NCBI GenBank assembly: GCA_026671195.1
Contig: JAPOHD010000030.1
Coordinates: 171,930 to 235,929, forward strand
Length of the DNA stretch: 64,000 nucleotides
From: Draconibacterium aestuarii
GTDB lineage: Bacteria; Bacteroidota; Bacteroidia; Bacteroidales; Prolixibacteraceae
Direction: 5' to 3'
The position numbers were made by a program, and so were the translations under genes. The notes under the pieces were generated by a model. It made no database searches. It was not told the origin of the DNA and was given only the letters and a program-made list of their open reading frames with translations. Shown here piece by piece: positions 17,151 through 25,601 of this stretch (its first letter is position 1; each line of letters begins with the position of its first letter).

Positions 17151-18197
17151 TTATATTTTTAATGATTCTAAAATTTCTTGAATGGAAAGTTTAGCCATAC
17201 AAATTACTTCATCGGATGCCCCGTAATACACGGTAATTTCGTCACCATCAACCAAATGTCCGTTGGTAAAAATAACATTGCCAAAGAAACCGTATTTTTC
17301 GTATTGCATAATGGGTTCCATAATCGGTTCTTCCGAACGGGCAATCACTTTGTATGGGGCATTTCGATCCAACAAGAGTGCCCCCAAACAATAGCGATGG
17401 TTTTCATCGGCTCCATGATAAATTTCAAGCCAACCTTTATCCGTTAAAACAGGAGCTGCTCCTGCACCTATACGTGCACTGTCCCACATTCCTTTTCTTG
17501 TCTGGGCAATACAGCGGTGTTCTCCCCAGTGAATTCCATCGGGAGATTTTGCCACCCAAATGTAATTGCCCCCAAGCTCGGGGCTACTCGGACGATGAAG
17601 AGCAACAAAATTGCCGTTAATCTTTTCTTCAAAGAATGTACAATCTTTATTATGGGCACTAAAAATCAGACCATGATTTTTAAAGCTTATCCAATCATTC
17701 GTAGTACGTAATCCTACAGCAACTCCTGTAGGTGAAACAGCAGTGTAGGTAAGGTAATAAGTACCTTCAACCTGTGTTACCCTGCAATCTTCAATTCCGT
17801 ATGATTCCTGATCGCCGTCGCCGGTTAACAAAGGAAAACCTTCAGGTTCATAAAAATCAACACCATCATCGCTACAAACAAGTCGTAAATGAGAAAGTGT
17901 AGTTAAATAATCCTGCCCTTTGTAATTTATCACTCGCGGATCGGAAAGATCCAATCCGGGATCATCGTTTTTAAACTGAAGAATTTCAATTTCACCTCGT
18001 TCATTAAAAACAGGTACTGTGCATACCCCTTCTTTTTGCAAAGGCCTTTCTGCGACGCGAAGCAAAAGGAAGGTTTTTCCTTCAAACTGAAATACACCTG
18101 GGTTAAGCAGGCATTCAATGTGCATCCCCTCAATACTTGGATTAATATCTTTCGGACGAAGGATCGGATTATTTATTGAGCGTTTTGCTAAATCCAT
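17151..18197 (-). CDS. Glycoside hydrolase family 130 (beta-mannoside phosphorylase or hydrolase)
   Basis: The 348-residue protein is a five-bladed beta-propeller of the GH130 type. It has a LSDPRVINY segment (D86, at the place of the catalytic aspartate), GIEDCRVT, a KDCTFFEEK blade and a GAGAAPVLTDKGWLEIYHGAD blade. GH130 enzymes use phosphate to cleave beta-1,4- or beta-1,2-mannosides to mannose-1-phosphate, while some subgroups hydrolyse. No signal peptide is present, so it acts in the cytoplasm, fitting the adjacent MFS importer. It is part of the operon from the large secreted enzyme through SusC/SusD. The linkage preference cannot be read from the sequence alone. Confidence 0.88.
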   Translation of the reverse strand: MDLAKRSINNPILRPKDINPSIEGMHIECLLNPGVFQFEGKTFLLLRVAERPLQKEGVCTVPVFNERGEIEILQFKNDDPGLDLSDPRVINYKGQDYLTTLSHLRLVCSDDGVDFYEPEGFPLLTGDGDQESYGIEDCRVTQVEGTYYLTYTAVSPTGVAVGLRTTNDWISFKNHGLIFSAHNKDCTFFEEKINGNFVALHRPSSPELGGNYIWVAKSPDGIHWGEHRCIAQTRKGMWDSARIGAGAAPVLTDKGWLEIYHGADENHRYCLGALLLDRNAPYKVIARSEEPIMEPIMQYEKYGFFGNVIFTNGHLVDGDEITVYYGASDEVICMAKLSIQEILESLKI

Positions 18198-18300
18198 ATC
18201 TATAAAAATTAAACATTATATATTCTATAAAACCAAAATACTTTTACTTCAACATCTTTTACAAATGTCGTATTAACAGAGGACAGGATCGAATTTAAGA

Positions 18301-18323
18301 GATGCCTGTATTACCCAGGCATC
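18301..18323 (-). terminator. Hairpin after susD of unit A, possible attenuator
   Basis: GATGCCTG (18301-18308) and CAGGCATC (18316-18323) form a perfect 8-bp stem with a 7-base loop, 16 bp beyond the susD stop. Only a weak T-rich tail follows on the minus strand, so partial termination or mRNA stabilisation is more likely than a full stop. Confidence 0.5.
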
Positions 18324-18338
18324 CCTTAAAAAAATTAA

Positions 18339-19829
18339 CTAATATCCGTCATTCTGTGTAATTGTACCCCCTGATTTATCTATTTCTCCCTGAGGAATTG
18401 GATACAAATAATGCTTATCCTGGAAGCCGCGGGCTCCCAGAACTTCCTTCGCTTTACCCCAGCGTTTCAGGTCGTTAAAACGATGTGATTCAAAGCCAAG
18501 CTCGACACGCCTTTCATGCATCAACCAACCCATAATTTCATTCGTATCGGTTGAGTTTTCATCTCTGTCTGGCAGTGTCCCTCCAGGAGGCATTGATCCG
18601 TCGAATGCAACCGAATTGCGTGCCCTCTCACGTATGTCATTAATGATTGAAATTGCATTTACAGTATTTCCTGTCTGCAAATAAGCTTCGGCCTTCCACA
18701 AAAGAACATCGGCAAGTCGGATATATACTTTATTACTCGGTGAATCATCGTTCCCTTTATTACTGCCATCCAATGTTCCCAATATCTTGTTCACATATTT
18801 GTCTTCAACATTCACGGTATAAAGAAGCCTAGGATCTTCAGCTTCAAATTCTTCAACAAAGTTCGACTCGGGTGCAACAAATCCCCAGCCCAGTAAAGCG
18901 CATAAGCCATTCCCTTTTCTTGGAGTTTGTGCAGCCTGATGATCGTACATAAAAATGACTTCATCTTCCATGTACTCCATGTCGATATTAAAATTGTCGA
19001 AGTAATTGACATTAAGTTCATAAAAGCCTAATCCTTCAAGTTCAGAAACAAGGCTAATTACATCCTGCCAATTTTCGTTGAATAAAGCGATCTTGGCCTG
19101 CATAGCAACTGCAGCTCCCTTAGAAGCACGCCATTTTTCTTCATCATCCGAATATTTACTGTTTGGCAGCAAATTTTTAGCTTCAGCTAAATCATCACTA
19201 ATTTGCTGCCATATTTGAGCTTTATCAGTTCTAACGGCTACACTGTATGCTTCTTCAAACGACGTCAGTGGTTTTATCAGTAAAGGAGAATCACCAAAAT
19301 TGTTAACCAGATTAAAATAGTAGAAGGCTCTTAAGAAGTAGGATTCACCAAGCATTCTTTTTCTTAGTACTTCCGGGATATCTAATTTCCCCATCATTTC
19401 ATCATCAGCTAAATAGCTGATGGCGGTATTCGACCTTGATATCCCTTCATATTCATACGACCACATTCCATTAAAACCACCATTGGAAGCAATAAAACTG
19501 AAATTATTGAACTCATCCATCCAGGCCTGGTCTCCATCCGGATTCCATTTTTTAATCATATCGTCGGAAGCAATATCCTGAAGGATAAAATCATTACGCA
19601 ACACAGTGCCATCATCCCAGCCCCATTCTCCAATAATATTCAGAGTACTTGAAAGCAACTGGTACGATGAAGTAACCGAATACTCGACACCGGTAACTGT
19701 TGGATCCAGGTTGACCTGTTCCGGAGTTAAAAGGCCGATTGGATCCTTTTCCAAATAATCATTACAGCTGGTTATAAACAGTACCAGAGTAATTAATAAT
19801 AAGCTATATATTGATTTCATGTTTACCAT
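18339..19829 (-). CDS. SusD/RagB-family glycan-binding lipoprotein (unit A)
   Basis: The protein has 496 residues. An ATG three codons further in (19820) gives the cleaner signal MKSIYSLLLITLVLFITSC with the lipid cysteine. The sequence shows the SusD hallmarks: SYFLRAFYYFNLVNNFGD in the TPR-like core, KVYIRLADVLLWKAEAYLQTG, INDIRERAR, and the C-terminal ERRVELGFESHRFNDLKRWG. SusD proteins form the extracellular lid of the SusC channel and bind the glycan. The gene starts 12 bp after the susC stop. It belongs to the HTCS-associated unit, with GH130 downstream. The length is typical. Confidence 0.95.
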   Translation of the reverse strand: MVNMKSIYSLLLITLVLFITSCNDYLEKDPIGLLTPEQVNLDPTVTGVEYSVTSSYQLLSSTLNIIGEWGWDDGTVLRNDFILQDIASDDMIKKWNPDGDQAWMDEFNNFSFIASNGGFNGMWSYEYEGISRSNTAISYLADDEMMGKLDIPEVLRKRMLGESYFLRAFYYFNLVNNFGDSPLLIKPLTSFEEAYSVAVRTDKAQIWQQISDDLAEAKNLLPNSKYSDDEEKWRASKGAAVAMQAKIALFNENWQDVISLVSELEGLGFYELNVNYFDNFNIDMEYMEDEVIFMYDHQAAQTPRKGNGLCALLGWGFVAPESNFVEEFEAEDPRLLYTVNVEDKYVNKILGTLDGSNKGNDDSPSNKVYIRLADVLLWKAEAYLQTGNTVNAISIINDIRERARNSVAFDGSMPPGGTLPDRDENSTDTNEIMGWLMHERRVELGFESHRFNDLKRWGKAKEVLGARGFQDKHYLYPIPQGEIDKSGGTITQNDGY

Positions 19830-19841
19830 TTTTACAATTAA

Positions 19842-22800
19842 TTAAAAAATAAAGTTTACACCGGCAATAAATGATCTTGCCTGTGGATATGTTCCCATAT
19901 CCAATAAATCAGTAGATTCCGCATCCAAACCACTATATTTTGTGATTGTGAAAACATTTTGTGCAGAAATGTAGATTCTCAAATCCTTCAATCCAATTTT
20001 CGACAGATCTTCGAAAGAGTACCCAACCTCAATGTTTTTAAGTCTTAGATAAGAAGCGTCTTCAACAAAAATGCTGGATTCTTTACTACTTCCGTTATCG
20101 GTAAAACTTACTCTCGGAATCTCGTTTGTTGATCCTTCACCGTCCCAACTATTTAAAATGTTGGTGGTGTAATTGAACGGACGAGTATCATAGTCCACAA
20201 TTTTCTTGGAATCATTGTAACGGTCAACATTCTCAACACCCTGGAACATAATTGAAAGATCAAAACCTTTAAAGGCTCCAGACATGTTCAATCCATAAGT
20301 TAATCCAGGATTTGGATCGCCAATATAATCACGGTCATTGTCATCGATCACACCATCATTATTCATGTCTTTAAATCGAATATCTCCAGGAACTTGAATC
20401 GGATTGGTTGTTCCATGTAAATGACTGTCGATCTCGGACTGGTTTTGATATATTCCTTCAAACTGAAAACCATAATAAGCGTTTAACGGATGTCCAACTT
20501 CTGTACGTGTAACCTGACCTATTATGGTTGGAAGATTAGGGTGTAATTTTTCCACCTGGTTTTTATTGGTTGCAAAATTTGCATTTATACTGTAATTAAA
20601 TTCACCCTCGCTTTTTCTATACGTAATTCCAAATTCAAATCCTTTGTTGCTTACTTCACCTGCATTAACGATTGTAGGCTGAACATCTCCGGCAATCTTA
20701 GGCAACGAAATAGGCAAAAGAATATCAGTTGTTTTTTTCTGGAAATAATCGGCTATTAAATAAATCCTGTTTTTTAATAATCCAACATCCAGACCGAAGT
20801 TATACTGGGCTGTTGTTTCCCATTTTAAATCAGGATTACCGTAACGTGAAGTTATATACCTGTCTCCATCCTTACGAATTAATGTTAAGTAGGTATAATT
20901 GTCAATTTCCTGGTTACCAAGCTGACCGACACTTGCCCTGAGTTTTAAATCAGAAAGCGATTCGTATTTTTCCATGAATTTTTCATCCGAAATTTTCCAA
21001 CCAACTGAAACTGAAGGGAAGTATCCCCAACGGTTATTTTCGGCAAAACGCGATGATGCGTCAGCTCTGAAGTTGGCTGTAATCATATATCGCGAGTCAT
21101 ATACATAAGTTGTCGATGCAAAGTAGGACAGCAGTGCCCATTCTGAGCCAGAACCTCCGTTCCACAAATCTTGTTCAGTGCTACCAAAATCGATGTACTG
21201 GAATTTTTCAGTATCGTACTCATATCTTCTTCGTGATGCACTAATAACTGATTCGTAATTATTAATAAATTCACTTCCTACCAATGCACTCACCGAATGT
21301 TTATCGAAATCTTTTACATAATTCAATGTATTGTTCCAGGTTATGGTAAAAGCCTCTCCACGATCTTCATCCAAACCGTTTGGACGATTTTGACGACCAG
21401 TGCCCTGATCCGTTTCATTACCACCACCATCGTCGTCACCAAAATTTGTGTGGAATGCTTTATTGTGCATGAAATTCAAGTCGATACCGACATTCGAACG
21501 GAACTTTAATTCTTTTTCTTTCAGGAATGCATATTCACCATAAATATTACCAAACAATTTTGCGTGATTCCTTTTATCGTTGGTAAAATTAGCTAAAGCC
21601 ACTGGGTTCTGCGTCCATTCATATTTGTTGCTCTCCCAACCACCGTCATTACGGTTAACATAGAATGGAAGATCAGTAAACGGATCTCTTTCTGAATAGG
21701 TTGGATCATTTTTATCCTTGAAAACAGGAATAATCGGTGGCCTTAATAAAGCATGACGAATGATTCCCGGAGCATCACCTTTGGATGAAAGTTTATCCTG
21801 AATTGCATAAGAGAACTGGAAGTTTGTTCCAACTTTAAGCCTGTTGGTCAAATCGGCTGTGATATTTGCTCTGAAATTGTAACGCTGATATTTATCGTTA
21901 TTATATACCACAATCCCATCCTGATCGAAATATCCACCAGAAAGTAAGTATTGTAAATTTTCGTTACCCCCGCTGGCCGTTAACTGAATATTCTGAGAAT
22001 AGCCGGGTTCAAAAGTAGCATCCAACCAGTCGGTATCGGCAAAATCAGACCTTCCTTTATCTGCCGTGTATGGGTTTGTTCCTCCGTAGCCTGCATTATC
22101 ATAGGCTTTTTCCAATACATCCATGTACTGGTCTGCATTTAACATGTTCGGAAGATTCACAGCGTATTGTACCCCTCTGAAATAATTCACATCCAGAACA
22201 TTCTCACCCTTTTTACCACTTTTTGTTGTAATAATAATTACACCTGCAGAAGCCCGGGAACCGTAAATTGCAGCAGCCGATGCATCTTTCAGTACCGTCA
22301 TTGATTCGATATCCGATGGATTCAGAAATTTTAGTTCACGTGTAGGCACACCGTCAACAACATATAAAGGATTATTGTTACCAATTGTACCCTCCCCACG
22401 AATACGAATATTGATCTCATCTCCGGGAGCCCCCGTGCTTTGCGTTACCTGAACACCTGCCACTTGTCCCTGCAAGGCCTGTGAAAGTTCTCCAACACGC
22501 CTTTTGCTCATATCGTCAACGTTGACGGGAGAGACAGCACCCGTTAAGGTTGATTTCTTTTGAACTGAATAACCAACAACAACAACCTCGCTAAGCTCGG
22601 CAAAGTCTTCTTCCAGAGTTACGTTTAAGGTTGTTTTCCCATCCAAAGGGAGTGTCACTGTTTTATACCCAACATAGGAAAACTGTAGTCTTTCTGTTCC
22701 TTCCGGAACACTCAATGTATAATTACCATCAAAATCGGTAATCGTTCCTGTCATTGTTCCGGGAATCATCACATTGACTCCGGGAATCGTAACACCGTCC

Positions 22801-22913
22801 TCATCATAAACAGTACCGGTTATGGTTACCTGTCCCAGGACAATGCCCGCTAAAAAAAGAAATACCATACTTGTTATTCCTTTTCTTAAAATTGAAATCG
22901 GAAATTTTTTCAT
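19842..22913 (-). CDS. SusC/RagA-family TonB-dependent outer-membrane transporter (unit A)
   Basis: The 1023-residue protein has a signal peptide (about residues 1-28), a CarboxypepD-reg-like domain (about 30-115; TGTVYDEDGVTIPGVNVMIPGT), a plug domain (about 120-235; LSEVVVVGYSVQKKS, GVQVTQSTGAPGDEINIRIRG) and a C-terminal barrel ending in aromatic residues. It imports oligosaccharides with TonB energy together with the SusD lipoprotein encoded 12 bp downstream. Unlike the other two SusC proteins of the window it lacks an STN domain, which fits control by the hybrid two-component regulator rather than an anti-sigma factor. It is intact and of normal length. Confidence 0.96.
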   Translation of the reverse strand: MKKFPISILRKGITSMVFLFLAGIVLGQVTITGTVYDEDGVTIPGVNVMIPGTMTGTITDFDGNYTLSVPEGTERLQFSYVGYKTVTLPLDGKTTLNVTLEEDFAELSEVVVVGYSVQKKSTLTGAVSPVNVDDMSKRRVGELSQALQGQVAGVQVTQSTGAPGDEINIRIRGEGTIGNNNPLYVVDGVPTRELKFLNPSDIESMTVLKDASAAAIYGSRASAGVIIITTKSGKKGENVLDVNYFRGVQYAVNLPNMLNADQYMDVLEKAYDNAGYGGTNPYTADKGRSDFADTDWLDATFEPGYSQNIQLTASGGNENLQYLLSGGYFDQDGIVVYNNDKYQRYNFRANITADLTNRLKVGTNFQFSYAIQDKLSSKGDAPGIIRHALLRPPIIPVFKDKNDPTYSERDPFTDLPFYVNRNDGGWESNKYEWTQNPVALANFTNDKRNHAKLFGNIYGEYAFLKEKELKFRSNVGIDLNFMHNKAFHTNFGDDDGGGNETDQGTGRQNRPNGLDEDRGEAFTITWNNTLNYVKDFDKHSVSALVGSEFINNYESVISASRRRYEYDTEKFQYIDFGSTEQDLWNGGSGSEWALLSYFASTTYVYDSRYMITANFRADASSRFAENNRWGYFPSVSVGWKISDEKFMEKYESLSDLKLRASVGQLGNQEIDNYTYLTLIRKDGDRYITSRYGNPDLKWETTAQYNFGLDVGLLKNRIYLIADYFQKKTTDILLPISLPKIAGDVQPTIVNAGEVSNKGFEFGITYRKSEGEFNYSINANFATNKNQVEKLHPNLPTIIGQVTRTEVGHPLNAYYGFQFEGIYQNQSEIDSHLHGTTNPIQVPGDIRFKDMNNDGVIDDNDRDYIGDPNPGLTYGLNMSGAFKGFDLSIMFQGVENVDRYNDSKKIVDYDTRPFNYTTNILNSWDGEGSTNEIPRVSFTDNGSSKESSIFVEDASYLRLKNIEVGYSFEDLSKIGLKDLRIYISAQNVFTITKYSGLDAESTDLLDMGTYPQARSFIAGVNFIF

Positions 22914-22980
22914 AGATTAATTTTTAAGAATTAGTTTTTGTTAAATAATATGATTAGAAATTCTGCATGTGTTTTATTTT

Positions 22981-25452
22981 TTATTTCTGATAATCAGGAT
23001 CCATTTCCGGTGTTCTTAAACCGGCAAACTCATTTGCCATTAGTACAAAAACATTCCAGCACAATCCGCGTGTCGAATTCCACCATGAATCAGTGAAAGC
23101 AGGCCTAGTAGGTATAAACTCCTTACTATAGGGCATTTTAGGATTTAAATTAAATTCGGCCCACAACCGGTTCTCCATTAGTTTGGCGGCTTTTTCCCAT
23201 CCGTGTTTCAGGCCAACAACATAGGCTGTATATTCGGAGCGAAGCCAGCTTCCCCCGTTATAATAAAAACCATCTCTTGAACGATCTTGATAATTATAGA
23301 TTCCAAACTCACCAAAGGGCTGATAATCGGGAGTCATGTATGAATACCCCTTTGAATCATCAGTAAGGCGGATAATGGTTGGAGCCGTGGTCCCCAGTTC
23401 AGGATACGGTGCATTGTTATTTTTATTCAGTATTGGAATCTGTTCCAGGTGGTTAATAACCATTTCATCTGTCAACATAGCATGGCCATGTAACCACAAT
23501 GAAAGGAATTCAGGAACCAAATCAGTCGTTGTTATAAGGTCAGGATAATCCCTGTCAAATAGCAAATGCTTTCGTTCCTGATCGTAGAAGTTACGATATT
23601 CCTGTTCAGCTTTTGCCAAATAGTCCTCATCAATCGAATATCCCAATTCTTTAATGGTTCGCAAAGCAACGGCAAACATTCCCTGATTGGCAGCCATTCG
23701 TTGAGTCTTGGGATTATATTCCATTACATCAACCTGGGTCATTGAAAAGTGTGAACTACAAATAGCATCTCCATCCTCATCAAATTCATGAAGAACATAT
23801 TTAACTGCTTTATCAATTTTGTTAACAGGGAGCTCCACTCCAAAACGTCTGTTGTTCAACAGCCCCCACATCAGCCATTCAAGAGTAGCCTCGTTATCCT
23901 TGGCTTCAACCGACCCCATATAAGGCGTAATTATGGTTCCGATTGCCCCCCTACTGTTCTGGGTTTTTGCCCATTGATCCCAAATCGACAGGTTAAGCTC
24001 TTTATTGTGCGTTGAAATTACAGACCAGAATGAATCGCGGTTATACATATCAGGAGAATAGTTCATGTTAGGCACATTAAACGGCGCTGTGTTGTACACT
24101 GAAGTAATCCAGGTCAACATTTGCATATTCGCATAGAACATTTTTTCAGGTTCACTCCCCTCAAAACCAGTCCCTTCAGCCAACCGGGTTTGTGACGAGA
24201 TCATAAAATCACGATGAGATAAGTATGGTTCGGTGAATATATAGGTGACCTTTTCTATTTCTTCTCCAAGAGGAAGTGTATTGTACGGTTTAACGGCAGG
24301 AATGTTCTCGCTAATTTTCAGATCCTTAACGTATATAATAGTAGCCTTTTCTCCTGATGTTGTTCCAAGAAACATCATAACACTGTCGTTCCCGATGTAA
24401 GGAACCATAACGCTCCCTTTGAACTCGCTCCATTCTTCAGAAGTCGTCGTAAAATTGTCGATGTATTTTATTCCGTGTTCCAACTCATCACTTTGTTGGC
24501 CGTTGCTTACCTGATAAAGTTTAAATGCAACAGGAGCATCTCCCTTCACCTTAAATGAAATGGAATATATTTTCTGACCACTCATCGGAGTTATCATATT
24601 TATTCCTGATTTTGAACCGGAACCGATAGCCAAATTCAAACCTTCATGCGTTTGTTGAATATCGACATTGCCCACCTTTTCGAACTCTTCAGAAAGTTCC
24701 AGGTCAACAACGCTGCCTCCATCCAAATCATACATTCGTCCAAAAGTCTGGCGTACATAATGCTTTTGTTGTACCTGTTCTTGCTGGGTTGCAACGGTAA
24801 AAAGTTCTATATCGGGCAAAATCCGCATACCCACCATGCCACCACCATTTTCGCTGAAGCGGCGGCGTGTAGTTCGAGTAAAGTGGTTTTTAAAACCGGC
24901 ATCGGTTAAAAAACCAACCACGTTATTATCATCGGTTATAAAACCGGCAGACGGATATAATTCATGTACAAATCCTCCCGGAAATTTTTCATGCTCAAAA
25001 GTGACATAACTTTTAGGCTCCCGGGCCGGAACATTTGTTTCAGTAAGCGTGTAATAGAATTCCGGAATTGAAGGTTGGTAAAGCCTGACCGTTTTTTTAA
25101 TTACGTTCTTGTTAATTAGCTCATAATTTACCCGGACAGATAAATTTGCATCGAATTTCGACAAATAAGTACTTTTTTTAAGTGTTATTGAGTTCTCACT
25201 TATTTGATAATTATCTGCTTTCCACGAATCGATTTGGGTATTGACACTTAAGTCGAGATTTGAAAGGAGTAAGGAAAACTCGCCATCATTATTCATCAAC
25301 AACTGGTCTCCGTCATAAATGTCGACGCTGTACCCCGTTTCTTTGTTTCCTGCAATTTGTAATTTTAATTCTTGCCCACTACCAATTAATGAATTTGCAT
25401 AAAAAAGCAGTGTAAGAATAAAGGTCTTGGTTATAAATTTAAGTTGTCTCAT
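22981..25452 (-). CDS. Large secreted protein, putative glycosidase of unassigned family
   Basis: The 823-residue protein has a signal peptide (about residues 1-26) and an N-terminal beta-sandwich-like region of roughly 250 residues. A jelly-roll segment follows (about 255-380; YSISFKVKGDAPVAFKLYQ, carbohydrate-binding-like). The C-terminal helical region has blocks such as NYSPDMYNRDSFWSVIS, EATLEWLMWGLLNNRRFG, MAANQGMFAVALRTIKELGY and FYYNGGSWLRSEYTAYVVG. This looks like a six-hairpin, (alpha/alpha)6 glycosidase related at a distance to the GH94/GH63/GH78-like clans, but no family signature fits. It is the first gene of unit A, directly behind the twin-palindrome element, followed by susC after 67 bp. 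I do not know its substrate. Confidence 0.7.
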   Translation of the reverse strand: MRQLKFITKTFILTLLFYANSLIGSGQELKLQIAGNKETGYSVDIYDGDQLLMNNDGEFSLLLSNLDLSVNTQIDSWKADNYQISENSITLKKSTYLSKFDANLSVRVNYELINKNVIKKTVRLYQPSIPEFYYTLTETNVPAREPKSYVTFEHEKFPGGFVHELYPSAGFITDDNNVVGFLTDAGFKNHFTRTTRRRFSENGGGMVGMRILPDIELFTVATQQEQVQQKHYVRQTFGRMYDLDGGSVVDLELSEEFEKVGNVDIQQTHEGLNLAIGSGSKSGINMITPMSGQKIYSISFKVKGDAPVAFKLYQVSNGQQSDELEHGIKYIDNFTTTSEEWSEFKGSVMVPYIGNDSVMMFLGTTSGEKATIIYVKDLKISENIPAVKPYNTLPLGEEIEKVTYIFTEPYLSHRDFMISSQTRLAEGTGFEGSEPEKMFYANMQMLTWITSVYNTAPFNVPNMNYSPDMYNRDSFWSVISTHNKELNLSIWDQWAKTQNSRGAIGTIITPYMGSVEAKDNEATLEWLMWGLLNNRRFGVELPVNKIDKAVKYVLHEFDEDGDAICSSHFSMTQVDVMEYNPKTQRMAANQGMFAVALRTIKELGYSIDEDYLAKAEQEYRNFYDQERKHLLFDRDYPDLITTTDLVPEFLSLWLHGHAMLTDEMVINHLEQIPILNKNNNAPYPELGTTAPTIIRLTDDSKGYSYMTPDYQPFGEFGIYNYQDRSRDGFYYNGGSWLRSEYTAYVVGLKHGWEKAAKLMENRLWAEFNLNPKMPYSKEFIPTRPAFTDSWWNSTRGLCWNVFVLMANEFAGLRTPEMDPDYQK

Positions 25453-25520
25453 TAATCGTTAATTTGATCACAAAATTTTTAGCAGCATTTTGTAAACAAA
25501 TGTCCGATATACTGTTTTTT

Positions 25521-25555
25521 TTTGTGTACACTATTTATTCAAAAGTGTACACAAA
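25521..25555. promoter_or_regulatory. Twin-palindrome element upstream of unit A
   Basis: TTTGTGTACACT (25521-25532) and AGTGTACACAAA (25544-25555) form a perfect 12-bp inverted repeat around an 11-base spacer. Each arm also contains the self-complementary octamer GTGTACAC, and the two octamer centres are 22 bp apart, about two helix turns. It lies between the HTCS gene and the operon that gene probably controls. No T-run follows on either strand, so a terminator is unlikely and a binding site for a dimeric regulator is likely. Confidence 0.6.
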
Positions 25556-25601
25556 CAGCATAATACACTATATTTCAAACCATTGTCCCGGTTAATAAAA
25601 A

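Noticed and set aside
25521..25555. Inverted repeat read as the HTCS gene terminator
   Set aside because: On the minus strand the stem is followed by a run of A, not T, and the double-octamer layout with an 11-base spacer fits a binding site better.
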